Assembly (NCBI GenBank): GCA_016778895.1
Contig: JADHOR010000002.1
Location: 1 to 64,000, forward strand
Reading direction: 5' to 3'
Source of the DNA: Candidatus Puniceispirillum sp.
GTDB lineage: Bacteria; Pseudomonadota; Alphaproteobacteria; Puniceispirillales; Puniceispirillaceae
DNA: 64,000 bases
The notes below the pieces were generated by a model. It searched no databases. It was not told where the DNA came from and saw only the letters and a list, made by a program, of their open reading frames with translations. The translations under genes were made by a program, and so were the position numbers. Positions 29,307 to 37,983 of the stretch are shown one piece after another. Each line of letters begins with the position of its first letter. The first letter of the stretch is position 1.

Positions 29307-30290
29307 TTAGGCCTCGTCATTCAGATGACAGGCAGAAAAATGCTGTGGCGCAATCTCGCGTAATGCCGGCTTTTCTGTCTTGCAACGCGGCGTTGCAAAT
29401 TTGCACCTTGGATGAAAATGGCACCCCGTTGGTGGTGACAGGGGCGACGGAATTTCGCCGCTAATTGGCTCATACTGACGTTTACCAACTTCAAGGCGCG
29501 GCACCCCCTCAAGCAGCGCTTGGGTATAGGGATGGTTTGGTTTCTTGACAAAGGCCTGGATCGGCGCGGTTTCGACAATGCGCCCAAGATACATCACAAT
29601 TACCCGATCTGAGATATGTTCAATTACGCTTATATCATGGCTAATAAATAGGTAGGTCAGATCCAACTGGTCTTTTAGCGCCACAAATAGATTTAGGATC
29701 TGCGCTTGGATTGAGACATCCAGCGCGGCGATGGATTCGTCGCAAACTAAAAACTCGGGTGAGACAGCAAGTGCTCTGGCAATGCCGATGCGCTGGCGCT
29801 GGCCACCAGAAAACTGATGTGGATAGCGCCGCATCGCCTCAGTATCCAAACCAACTCGGTGCATAACTTCGGCGGCAAATTCATGCTTTTGCGCTGGTGT
29901 AATCAATTGGTGGTATAGTGGCGCTTCGGTAACAATATCAATCACACGTTTGCGAGGATTCAAAGATGAAAAAGGATCTTGAAAAATCATCTGCGTACGC
30001 AAAGCATCAGGGATCGACTGGTTTTGCGACTGGCTGCTATCAAATTGAACGTTACCCTTCGTTGGCGGTAGGATGCCGGCGACCATTCTGCCAAGGGTTG
30101 ACTTACCACAGCCCGACTCGCCAACAACACCGACAATTTCGCCCCTAAACACCTCAAAAGACACGTCATCAACTGCGTGGACAATTTCCTCCCGGTAGTC
30201 CTGCCCTAATTTGTTCAATAGCTTTGCGACCATATCGAGTGATTTAACAAAATCGCGTGACAGGTTTGATACCGTCAATAGTGGTTTCAT
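29307..30290 (-). CDS. dppF: Peptide-type ABC importer ATP-binding protein (DppF/OppF type)
   Basis: One of two ATPases of a dipeptide/oligopeptide-type importer. 327 aa. Walker [16 protein letters not shown] near residue 57, signature [14 protein letters not shown], Walker [15 protein letters not shown] (the common Pro after DE is Ser here), switch [10 protein letters not shown], then the oligopeptide-transporter C-terminal domain with [14 protein letters not shown]. An N-terminal segment mentioning a coiled region ([15 protein letters not shown]) extends the usual start. ATG overlaps the dppD stop (ATGA). Last gene of the five-gene operon. Confidence 0.93.
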   Translation of the reverse strand: MKPLLTVSNLSRDFVKSLDMVAKLLNKLGQDYREEIVHAVDDVSFEVFRGEIVGVVGESGCGKSTLGRMVAGILPPTKGNVQFDSSQSQNQSIPDALRTQMIFQDPFSSLNPRKRVIDIVTEAPLYHQLITPAQKHEFAAEVMHRVGLDTEAMRRYPHQFSGGQRQRIGIARALAVSPEFLVCDESIAALDVSIQAQILNLFVALKDQLDLTYLFISHDISVIEHISDRVIVMYLGRIVETAPIQAFVKKPNHPYTQALLEGVPRLEVGKRQYEPISGEIPSPLSPPTGCHFHPRCKFATPRCKTEKPALREIAPQHFSACHLNDEA

Positions 30291-31267
30291 GCGGTATCTC
30301 CTTGTGTGACGTTAAAACATCGTACAAGTCGCCCATCATCGGTTTTGGTGACGTCTGGCGGTGTTAAGCTGCAGCGCTCAGTCAACAAAGAACAACGATT
30401 TTGGAATGCACAGCCTTCCGGGAGATTTAGTAAGGACGGAACCATACCTTCAATCTGCTGCAGCGGTTCACCGCGCCGATTTTGTGCAGGTACACTGCCA
30501 AGAAGGCCGCGCGTATACGGGTGTATTGGGTTAGAAATTACTTTGGTATTTAACCCCTGTTCAACGATACGCCCTGCGTACATTACGCATATTCGCTCGG
30601 CAATACCTGCGACCACAGCAAGGTCATGGGTAATCCAAAGCAGCGCCGTTTTTGTTTCACGGCAAAGGCGTTGCATTTCGTGAATAACCTGCCCTTGGAT
30701 TGTTACATCAAGAGCAGTAGTTGGCTCGTCGGCAATAATCAGGTCAGGCTTATTTAGCATGGCAATGGCAATCGATACTCGCTGGCGCATACCACCAGAA
30801 AACTGGTGTGGATAGGCACGCATCCTCTCTTCAGGTGACGAAATCCCAACAAGCCCAAGGGTGTCTCGTGATCGCGCATGGGCATCGGTCCGGCTAATCG
30901 AAGGGTCATGTGCCTGAATAGCCTCGATCATCTGGGTTTCAATACGCAGAACCGGATTTAGTGTCATCATTGGGTCTTGAAAAATCATCGCAACACGATT
31001 GCCACGAAACTGCTGCATCTCTTGAGGTGACAAATTAGTCAGATTTTGACCCTTAAAAAGTATTTCCCCACCGACAATACGGCCAGGCGCATCGACAAGT
31101 CCAATTATAGAAAAGCCAGTTATTGATTTACCTGAACCAGATTCACCAACAAGGCCAACGATTTCACCAGCGCCGATTTCAAGGCTAACACCATCAACTG
31201 CTTTCAGAACACCTGCCTTGGTAAAGAAATGCGTTTTTAAATCGTTGATTTGAAGGATGGGTGTCAT
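30287..31267 (-). CDS. dppD: Peptide-type ABC importer ATP-binding protein (DppD/OppD type)
   Basis: 326 aa. Walker [16 protein letters not shown] near residue 38, signature [14 protein letters not shown], Walker [15 protein letters not shown], switch [10 protein letters not shown], and the C-terminal oligopeptide domain with Cys-rich [14 protein letters not shown]. Forms a heterodimer with DppF on the cytoplasmic side of the permease. Starts six bases after the dppC stop, overlaps dppF by four bases. Confidence 0.93.
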   Translation of the reverse strand: MTPILQINDLKTHFFTKAGVLKAVDGVSLEIGAGEIVGLVGESGSGKSITGFSIIGLVDAPGRIVGGEILFKGQNLTNLSPQEMQQFRGNRVAMIFQDPMMTLNPVLRIETQMIEAIQAHDPSISRTDAHARSRDTLGLVGISSPEERMRAYPHQFSGGMRQRVSIAIAMLNKPDLIIADEPTTALDVTIQGQVIHEMQRLCRETKTALLWITHDLAVVAGIAERICVMYAGRIVEQGLNTKVISNPIHPYTRGLLGSVPAQNRRGEPLQQIEGMVPSLLNLPEGCAFQNRCSLLTERCSLTPPDVTKTDDGRLVRCFNVTQGDTA

Positions 31268-31273
31268 CGAACT

Positions 31274-32185
31274 TTATCTCTGAAGGCGAGGGTTGAAAAT
31301 ATCTCGTAACTGGTCGCCAACAAGATTGATCGAAACAATCGTAATCAACAATGCAACGCCTGGGAAAATACTGATCCAATAGTCTCCGGAGTACATGAAT
31401 TCAAAGCCATTGCCGATCAAAAGCCCAAGTGATGGTTCAGTAATTGGCAGGCCAAGGCCCAGAAAGCTGAGGGTGGCTTCGAGCGAAATTGCATGGGCAG
31501 TTTGCAAAGTGCCAACGACAATTAATGGTGCCATACAGTTAGGAGTTATATGACTAAGGATGATGCGCCTGTCACTTAGAGCTAAACATTTTGCAGCTTC
31601 TACGTACTCTTTGTTCTTTTCAACAAGTGCGCTTGCCCTCGCTGCGCGAGCGTAATAAGCCCACTGCACCAGAATTAGAGCTATTATAGTCTTCTCAACG
31701 CCCTTACCAAAAATTGCCAAAATCACTAGCGCCATAAGGATCGATGGAAAGCTGAGCTGGATGTCAACCACTCTCATTACCAGTGTTTCATATCGACCTC
31801 CAAAATAGGCTGCCGAAAGGCCCATTATCGCACCAAAAACCAGCGCGACTAAACCAGAGAATGCGCCAACGCCAAGACTAACCCTTAGTCCATAAAATAT
31901 AGATGACAGCATATCTCTCCCAGCGCCATCAGTGCCAAGGATAAATAAGTTACCAGAAAAGTCCTCCGACCCCGGCGGCAAACGGCTGTTCATGATATCA
32001 ACGGTAGCGAGGTCATATGGATTTGTTGGTGAGATGAAAGGTGCAAAAATAGCAATGAATAGAATGGTCAGAAAGACAATCAACGCAGCAACTGCAAGCG
32101 GGCTTTCTGAATAGTCTGCCCAGAATTTCTTGAATCCGGAAGCAGGCATTTGCTCACTCAGGTTGCGGGGATTAGTTGTCGCCAT
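31274..32185 (-). CDS. dppC: Peptide-type ABC importer permease (DppC/OppC type)
   Basis: Inner-membrane permease, 303 aa. Cytoplasmic N-terminus with a first membrane helix around residues 31-53, a periplasmic domain with LFILGTDGAGRDMLS (the conserved OppC segment), and about five further helices. The cytoplasmic coupling loop is VEAAKCLALSDRRIILSHITPN. The ATG shares a base with the dppB stop (TAATG). Its codons and base composition look more AT-rich than flanking housekeeping genes, partly expected for a membrane protein. Confidence 0.92.
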   Translation of the reverse strand: MATTNPRNLSEQMPASGFKKFWADYSESPLAVAALIVFLTILFIAIFAPFISPTNPYDLATVDIMNSRLPPGSEDFSGNLFILGTDGAGRDMLSSIFYGLRVSLGVGAFSGLVALVFGAIMGLSAAYFGGRYETLVMRVVDIQLSFPSILMALVILAIFGKGVEKTIIALILVQWAYYARAARASALVEKNKEYVEAAKCLALSDRRIILSHITPNCMAPLIVVGTLQTAHAISLEATLSFLGLGLPITEPSLGLLIGNGFEFMYSGDYWISIFPGVALLITIVSINLVGDQLRDIFNPRLQR

Positions 32186-33159
32186 TAGGCCTCTCCCTTA
32201 ATACGGACGCGCGGGTCCAAGAATGAGTATGTGATATCGACGACAAGGTTTAGGGTGACAAAAATGAATACGATTATCATTAAGTATGCGACGACGATTG
32301 GCCGATCGAGATTATAGATTGCTTCAATAATCAACTTGCCCATTCCAGGCCAGGCAAACACTGTTTCAGTGACTGTTGAAAAGGCAATGAGAGAACCGAA
32401 TTCAAGACCTATGACAGTTACAATCGGTATCAAGATATTTTTTAAAAGGTGAACATTAATCACCCGGCTTTCTGATAGGCCCTTTGCTCTGGCGAATTTA
32501 ATATAGTCCTGAAGTATGATTTCTCGAGTGCCAGCGCGAGCCAGCCTGATGACGGAAGAAAGTTTGAAGAGCGCTAAATTGAAAGCGGGTAAAAATATAT
32601 GCGATAGACCGTCAAGTGTGAAGATTGAGCTCGTAACTCCCAGAAATGTGCCTAGCTCTCCACGCCCGGTGGATGGCAACCAGCCCAAATGCACAGCAAA
32701 AAACATAATCAGGATTATGCCAACCCAAAAGGTTGGCATTGAGAAGCCCAAAATAGAGCCTGCCATTATTGTCTTGCTAATCTTGCTATTAGGCTTAAGG
32801 CCGGCATAGATCCCAAGGGGAATTCCAAAAACAATAGCGATCAACAGCGAAAAAAGAGCCAACTCAAATGTTGCAGGCATTCGCTGAATAATTAGCTTAA
32901 GTGCAGGCTCACCAAAAACAAATGATTTACCGAGGTCACCCTGAAATGCGTTAACTAAAAAATACCAGTATTGTTCTGTAACAGGTCGATCCAACCCAAG
33001 ATCTCGGATTACTCTCTCAATCTCAGCCTGGTCAGCTTCTGGATTGATGAGCATGTCGACTGGGTTTCCGACTAGATTTACTCCAATGAAAACCAGTAAA
33101 GACATTACAAAGAGGACAAAAACACTTTGCAGGGAACGCCTTAGTATAAACGCTGTCAT
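32185..33159 (-). CDS. dppB: Peptide-type ABC importer permease (DppB/OppB type)
   Basis: Inner-membrane permease, 324 aa. First helix SVFVLFVMSLLVFIGVNLV, then the DppB-specific linker with IERVIRDLGLDRPVTEQYW and GDLGKSFVF, five further helices, and the coupling loop YIKFARAKGLSESRVINVHL. TETVFAWPGMGKL is the conserved segment before the last helix. Follows the substrate-binding protein gene after an 85-base gap that contains a strong stem-loop. Confidence 0.92.
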   Translation of the reverse strand: MTAFILRRSLQSVFVLFVMSLLVFIGVNLVGNPVDMLINPEADQAEIERVIRDLGLDRPVTEQYWYFLVNAFQGDLGKSFVFGEPALKLIIQRMPATFELALFSLLIAIVFGIPLGIYAGLKPNSKISKTIMAGSILGFSMPTFWVGIILIMFFAVHLGWLPSTGRGELGTFLGVTSSIFTLDGLSHIFLPAFNLALFKLSSVIRLARAGTREIILQDYIKFARAKGLSESRVINVHLLKNILIPIVTVIGLEFGSLIAFSTVTETVFAWPGMGKLIIEAIYNLDRPIVVAYLMIIVFIFVTLNLVVDITYSFLDPRVRIKGEA

Positions 33160-33182
33160 TTAAGTTCTCCGGAGCAGATGTT

Positions 33183-33219
33183 TTGACCCATGCCGGTCTA
33201 TCAAACCGGCATGGGTCAA
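33183..33219 (-). terminator. 15-bp perfect stem-loop between binding-protein and permease genes
   Basis: Arms TTGACCCATGCCGGT (33183-33197) and ACCGGCATGGGTCAA (33205-33219) pair without mismatch around a 7-base loop. On the transcribed strand it follows the binding-protein stop codon by about 25 bases and is followed by AAAACATC, not by T residues, so it is not a classical intrinsic terminator. Such intercistronic hairpins commonly protect the upstream message and lower downstream expression; that role is inferred. Confidence 0.75.
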
Positions 33220-33244
33220 TTTATAGAGGCCTCTGTGGCAAGCC

Positions 33245-34819
33245 CTAGTTGAGGCCCATCACGATTGTCCGCTCATCGGTACGAGGTTGGTAACTTGAGC
33301 CTTTCTTGGAAGCCCAAGTATTCACCTGATAATGCAGTGGGATTACGCCAAAGTTTTCACCAACTGCGATTTCAGTTGCTTCGGCAAGAAGCTTTCCTCT
33401 CGCGTCCGAGTCAACGGTTGCCAGCGCCTTTTGCACTAGAGCGTCTACCTTTGGGTCTGAGTGACGCCCACGGTTTGCAGCACCCATACCTTTTGACTTG
33501 TCGTATGTATGCAAAAGCGCTTTCAATGGTGATGAGGCCTCGCCAGAACCAGCGCCCCAACCAAGAAGCATAAAGCTAAACTCTGGTGATTTGTTGGGAC
33601 CGCCCCGCGACGCACGCCCAAAATAGACAGCTTTAGTCATTGTTTCAACGCTTGCTTCAATGCCAATCCGGTTCATCATCTGTGCGATTGCCTCAGCGAT
33701 CTTCGCATCATTGATATAACGGTCATTTGGTCCATGAATTGTCATTTTAAAACCATCCCCATAACCGGCATCTGCTAGTAGTTTCTTTGCACCGTCAGGA
33801 TCGTATTTCATGGGCTTCATTTTGTTTGAAACACCGTGGAAACCAGCCGGCAACAACTGGCCAGCAGGAACGGCAACACCTTCCATTACACGTGCTACAA
33901 TAGCATCACGGTTGATTGCCATTGAGATTGCCTTCCTAACACGAACATCCATCAACGGGTTCTTGATCGGACTTCCATCCTTAGCAGTGATATGAGGTGA
34001 GTTCTCGCGAAATTGATCCATGTGAAGATAGATCACTCGGTTTGAGGGGCCACTGCTAAGTGTAACTCCGTCCTCTTGTTTCAGCCGAGCAACATCAAGT
34101 GGTGGCACACTGTCAATGAGATCAACATCTCCGGCTAGTAATGCTGAAATGCGAGCTGGGCCTGCCTTGATCGGTTTAAAAGTTACCCTGTCATATTTTG
34201 CCTGTGTTCCAAAGTAGTCTGGGTTCCTCTCCAGAACAATTCTATCGCCTGGCACCCACTCAACAAATTTGTAAGGGCCAGTACCAATTGCGGCTTTGCC
34301 ACTGTTGTAGTCTTCAGTGGATGCGCCTTTGGCGGCTTTAGCGGATACTATCTTGACTGTTGTCATATCGTTTGGCATCAGCGGATATGGCTTTGACGTT
34401 TTGATATGAATTGTATGGCTATCGACCTTTTCGAAGGTTTTGCCTTTCAAGTAAGTAACAAAACTTGAGGGTGAGTTCGGAACATTTTGTGCTCGCTCGA
34501 CTGTGAACATCACATCATCAGCAGTAAATGGACTACCATCGTGCCATTTAACATTTTTTCTGAGCTTGAACTCCCATGTTGTGTCGTTGATTGGCTTCCA
34601 TGACTCGGCAAGGTCTGGGTAATGCTGTTGATTCTCATCACTTCCAACTAGATGGCTGAAAATATGGGTTCCAAAGGCATTATTTGGGCCAAGATTATGA
34701 TAATGCGGATCGATTGAACTTGGCTCTGAGTGCAGACCAACACGTAATTCGGCGGCATTTGCCGCAAAGGATATACCAATTGCTGCAATGCTACTTGTTA
34801 CAAGATGTCTAAGTTTCAT
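33245..34819 (-). CDS. dppA: Peptide-type ABC importer periplasmic substrate-binding protein
   Basis: Solute-binding protein of family 5 (dipeptide/oligopeptide/nickel/glutathione group), 524 aa. Signal peptide at residues 1-23 (SSIAAIGISFAANA then AELRVG). Mature protein opens with LRVGLHSEPSSIDPHYHNLG, then DLAESWKPINDTTWEFKLRK and WHDGSPFTADDVMFT, the SBP_bac_5 signature, and IGTGPYKFVEWVPGDRIVLE. First gene of the operon dppA-B-C-D-F. The substrate could be peptides, glutathione or opine-like compounds; nearby amidohydrolases favour amide-linked amino acids. The gene symbol is given by class only. Confidence 0.92.
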   Translation of the reverse strand: MKLRHLVTSSIAAIGISFAANAAELRVGLHSEPSSIDPHYHNLGPNNAFGTHIFSHLVGSDENQQHYPDLAESWKPINDTTWEFKLRKNVKWHDGSPFTADDVMFTVERAQNVPNSPSSFVTYLKGKTFEKVDSHTIHIKTSKPYPLMPNDMTTVKIVSAKAAKGASTEDYNSGKAAIGTGPYKFVEWVPGDRIVLERNPDYFGTQAKYDRVTFKPIKAGPARISALLAGDVDLIDSVPPLDVARLKQEDGVTLSSGPSNRVIYLHMDQFRENSPHITAKDGSPIKNPLMDVRVRKAISMAINRDAIVARVMEGVAVPAGQLLPAGFHGVSNKMKPMKYDPDGAKKLLADAGYGDGFKMTIHGPNDRYINDAKIAEAIAQMMNRIGIEASVETMTKAVYFGRASRGGPNKSPEFSFMLLGWGAGSGEASSPLKALLHTYDKSKGMGAANRGRHSDPKVDALVQKALATVDSDARGKLLAEATEIAVGENFGVIPLHYQVNTWASKKGSSYQPRTDERTIVMGLN

Positions 34820-34893
34820 ACGCCCCTCCCTTTCGGTGATATTTTTTGGCTTTGTTTCAACGCTGTTTGGATTATTCTGTTACATTAATAAAT

Positions 34894-34907
34894 ATTTGTC
34901 TACAAAT
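34894..34907. promoter_or_regulatory. Perfect inverted repeat, possible GntR-type operator
   Basis: ATTTGT-CT-ACAAAT, 14 bp, in the gap between the divergent binding-protein and alpha/beta-hydrolase genes. The core TTGTCTACAA matches the TNGTNNACNA pattern known for FadR-subfamily GntR regulators. No regulator gene is adjacent, so the assignment is inference. Confidence 0.45.
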
Positions 34908-34939
34908 GATTGGTGAAGTTAAAACTAGGTGTGCGTTTA

Positions 34940-35800
34940 ATGTCTATTACACAAAATCAGACACTTATTGATTGTTTGCCGCCTATCTCAATTTTTTATA
35001 ATCAAAAAACTGGCATCGTAACCTCTTACCGTCGCCAACAGCCGGAATTTCTGGATCGACCGCGTCCGACGCTGGTGTTTTTGCACGGCTTTAATGGCAG
35101 TAGCAAAAGCTGGGCCTGTCAATTCGCGCATTTTACAGACCATGAGGTGATTGCTGTCGATGCGCCCGGCTTTGGCCAGTCGCAGGCCTATGATGGTGAT
35201 ATGGCGACGATTGCGGGAGAAGTTGCGGCTTTAATTAGCAGCCTTGTTACCGATAAGGTGGTCATTATTGGGCATTCAATGGGCGGTATGCTGGCACAGG
35301 TGCTAGGCGCCCTGCACCCGGAGTTATGTGCAGCGATCATTCTGTCATGTACACATAAAGGGCGGGCGCAACCGACGGGAACGCCACTTGGGCCGGCGGT
35401 GATTGAACGGATTGAGCAGCGCAAAATAATGGACGATGCGGCCTATGGGGCGCTTCGGGTTGGCAAGATGCTGGCTGGTGAGATTGACCCCAAGATTGTG
35501 CAGTTTTTGGCTATGGTTGCCGGTGAAATTAGGGTTGAGGGCATTCGCTCTGGTGGTCTGGCAATGCATCATCTGGACACCACTGACCTGCTGGCAAAGA
35601 TTGTTGCACCAGTGGCGATTTTTACAGGATCTGAAGATATTGTTGTTACGCCCGAAGCCATTACCGCACTGAAGATGTGCCTTCCTCAAGCCCGCTATTT
35701 TCCTATAGCTGGAGTTGGTCATGCGCCTTATTGTGAAGATGCAACCAGTTTCAATGTGGCAATCAAACAATTTCTCGCCGAAGTTTTGAAGGGTCAGTAG
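34940..35800 (+). CDS. Alpha/beta-fold hydrolase
   Basis: 286 aa from the ATG at 34940 with AGGTG eight bases upstream; TTG/GTG codons further 5' are in frame but less likely. Oxyanion segment VFLHGFNGSSKSW, nucleophile elbow GHSMGGM, acid FTGSEDIVV and GVGHAPYCED with the catalytic His complete the triad. A cap region lies between about residues 145 and 200. Resembles esterases and C-C hydrolases of the MhpC/RutD kind; substrate unknown. Divergent from the importer and 20 bases before the MFS gene. Confidence 0.88.
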   Translation: MSITQNQTLIDCLPPISIFYNQKTGIVTSYRRQQPEFLDRPRPTLVFLHGFNGSSKSWACQFAHFTDHEVIAVDAPGFGQSQAYDGDMATIAGEVAALISSLVTDKVVIIGHSMGGMLAQVLGALHPELCAAIILSCTHKGRAQPTGTPLGPAVIERIEQRKIMDDAAYGALRVGKMLAGEIDPKIVQFLAMVAGEIRVEGIRSGGLAMHHLDTTDLLAKIVAPVAIFTGSEDIVVTPEAITALKMCLPQARYFPIAGVGHAPYCEDATSFNVAIKQFLAEVLKGQ

Positions 35801-35819
35801 TGCCAGTTTGGAAAAGCAG

Positions 35820-37034
35820 ATGAATGCGTTGACGGTAAAGTCATTTCTTTATTATTTTCTGACGAATACATTGTCTTTGCTTGGCACATGGATTCAAAAA
35901 GTAGGTCTTGGCTGGCTGACATGGCAAATTACCGAATCGACATTTTGGACTAGCTTTGTATCGATTGCGCTAATGGCGCCAGTGGGCATTATTGGGCCAT
36001 TCATCGCTGTCTATGCCGAAAGCTGGGATATGCGACGAGCCTTTTTGATTACAAAAATCCTGATGATGCTGGTCAGTTTTCTGATCTTTGGCCTGCAATT
36101 CTTTGAGATGCATAATTTGCAGACGCTGATCGTAACATCTCTGGCGCTTGGCCTTCTGAGCGCGGTGCATCATCCCATTCGGCTGGTATTCATCTCGATT
36201 GTGGTACCGCGTCCATATCTGGCCAGCGCTATCGGACTGAATTCGGTATCGTGGAATATGTCGCGTGTCGTGGGGCCGGGCTTGGCAGGTTTTGCGATTG
36301 TGTTCTTGGGGGTTGCAAATACATTTGGTCTGGCGGTAATCCTTTATGCGCCATTGATTATTGCGTTGGCGTTATTGCCGCTTGAGCCGCGCGTCAAAGC
36401 CAAGCCCAATGCAGATCGGTTTTTTCAAAAGATGCGCGATGGCGGCAAGGTGGCCTTGCAAACGCCACTTATTTTCACCGCATTATGTATCGTTGCGTTA
36501 AACAGCTTTTTTGTGAGGGGTGTGCTGGAAATTCAACCAGCGATTGTAGGTCAAATTTTGGGTGGTGATAGTCAGGCACTGGCGATCGCAACCGCAGCAG
36601 CCGGTGTTGGCTCGCTCTTGGCTTCGAGTTGGATTGGGCTTGGCAAGCTGGCGCCTGATTTTATTCAGCGATGCTTATGGCCGATGCTTGCTGTGGGCCT
36701 AATCGGTACAGCCGGACTGCACTTTACTAGCGGTATCGCCGCAATGAGCCTGGCCTTCGTTTTGACAGGCTTTACCGCAACAGTGACCGGCATTGGCGCC
36801 CAAACCCTTATTCAGCTTGAAGTTGACGAGTCATATCGGGCGCGGGTGATGACATGGTGGTCAAGTGTGTCGTTTGGCAGTTTAACACTTGGCGGCATAC
36901 TTATCGGCTTTTTTGGTGATTTCATTCCGATCAGTGATGCCATATTCATGGTGATGATCCCGGGCGGAATGTTGGCTATCTTTGCTCTGGTGAAACTGCC
37001 TATGACCCGGCGTAAGGTTACAAAAATAATATAA
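35820..37034 (+). CDS. Major facilitator superfamily transporter
   Basis: 404 aa, about 12 predicted membrane helices, from the ATG at 35820 (GGA seven bases upstream; a TTG four codons earlier is also in frame). Cytoplasmic loop after helix 2 includes AESWDMRRAFLITK; the N-terminal half ends near LPLEPRVKAKPNADRF. Looks like the MFS_3/enterobactin-exporter-like group, mostly effluxers. Probably cotranscribed with the alpha/beta hydrolase. Substrate unknown. Confidence 0.85.
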   Translation: MNALTVKSFLYYFLTNTLSLLGTWIQKVGLGWLTWQITESTFWTSFVSIALMAPVGIIGPFIAVYAESWDMRRAFLITKILMMLVSFLIFGLQFFEMHNLQTLIVTSLALGLLSAVHHPIRLVFISIVVPRPYLASAIGLNSVSWNMSRVVGPGLAGFAIVFLGVANTFGLAVILYAPLIIALALLPLEPRVKAKPNADRFFQKMRDGGKVALQTPLIFTALCIVALNSFFVRGVLEIQPAIVGQILGGDSQALAIATAAAGVGSLLASSWIGLGKLAPDFIQRCLWPMLAVGLIGTAGLHFTSGIAAMSLAFVLTGFTATVTGIGAQTLIQLEVDESYRARVMTWWSSVSFGSLTLGGILIGFFGDFIPISDAIFMVMIPGGMLAIFALVKLPMTRRKVTKII

Positions 37035-37076
37035 CTCCGGCTAAACCTGCTATCAGGCTTTCATGGAGCTTTCAAA

Positions 37077-37676
37077 ATGTCCACATTCGCGCTAGCGGTT
37101 TTTTTGCTAATCATCACACCCGGGCCGGGTGTGTTGTCGTTAGCAGGTGTCGGTGCTGCATTTGGATGGCGCAAAGGCATAGAATATCTTGCCGGTTTGT
37201 TCATCGGTACCAATGTTGTTTGTCTTGCGGTTATTTCTGGTCTTGCCGCGATTGTGTTGGCAGATCTGGTGATCCGTACGATTCTGCTCATCATCTCGAC
37301 GGCGTATCTCGCTTTTCTTGCTTTCAGAATCGCCTTTGCCGGTGCCAAAATTGCCTTCATTTCATTGTCGACGCCCGGTTTAATGGCGGGACTAGCACTG
37401 CAGTTTATTAACCCAAAAGCCTATGCGGTTAACACCACGCTGTTTAGTGGTTTTGCGTTTTATCCGGAAAGTCTGGTTGTTGAAATCGGATTAAAGCTGT
37501 TTATTGCCAATGTAATCTGGTTACTGCTCCATGGTCTGTGGCTGTATGCAGGGGTCAAAATCAACCGATTGGAACTGGCGGCTGGAACGCAGCGAGCAAT
37601 AAATTTCGGAATGGCTACTTGTCTTTTCGCCGTCGTTATCCTGTCGGTTTGGTCGATGTTGCGTCAGACCGGCTAA
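37077..37676 (+). CDS. LysE-family amino-acid exporter
   Basis: 199 aa, about six membrane helices. The N-terminal ALAVFLLIITPGPGVLSLAG and FGWRKGIEYLAGLFIGTN are the RhtB/LysE signature. GGAG stands eight bases before the ATG. Members export lysine, threonine, homoserine or similar metabolites; here it may relieve amino-acid excess from the nearby peptide/amide catabolic genes, which is inference from position. Confidence 0.87.
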   Translation: MSTFALAVFLLIITPGPGVLSLAGVGAAFGWRKGIEYLAGLFIGTNVVCLAVISGLAAIVLADLVIRTILLIISTAYLAFLAFRIAFAGAKIAFISLSTPGLMAGLALQFINPKAYAVNTTLFSGFAFYPESLVVEIGLKLFIANVIWLLLHGLWLYAGVKINRLELAAGTQRAINFGMATCLFAVVILSVWSMLRQTG

Positions 37677-37730
37677 ACCGTCTGACCTTGCGACCCAAAC
37701 ATAAAACTGGCGCTATAATTAGGAGAAAAT

Positions 37731-37805
37731 TGGAGCGGGTGAAGGGATTCGAACCCTCGACCCCAACCTTGGCAAGGTTGTGCTCTACCACTGAGCTACA
37801 CCCGC
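37731..37805 (-). tRNA. tRNA-Gly (anticodon GCC)
   Basis: 75-nt cloverleaf on the minus strand: acceptor GCGGGTG/CACCCGC, discriminator T with encoded CCA, D-arm AGCTCAGTGGTAGAGCA, anticodon stem CAACC/GGTTG with loop TTGCCAA (GCC), T-arm GGTTCGAATCC. Convergent with the LysE-type gene. Confidence 0.96.
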
Positions 37806-37856
37806 GTCGCATTCACCAGGTCAGGTGGATACGTTTACCGCGAACCGCTGAGGGGT

Positions 37857-37885
37857 GGTATAATCCAAGCGTCGTTCCCGCGCAA
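37857..37885 (-). promoter_or_regulatory. Weak candidate promoter of tRNA-Gly
   Basis: Minus strand TTGCGC (37885-37880), 17-base spacer, TATACC (37862-37857), about 50 bases upstream of the tRNA. Four of six matches in each box. Confidence 0.25.
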
Positions 37886-37983
37886 GAGGCAAATTACCCG
37901 ATTGGACAGCGATATTTGCGGTTTTTTAGTCATTCAAAAGGCGATGGCAAAAAGTTTCCAGCCCACCCGCAGCGTCAATGGTG

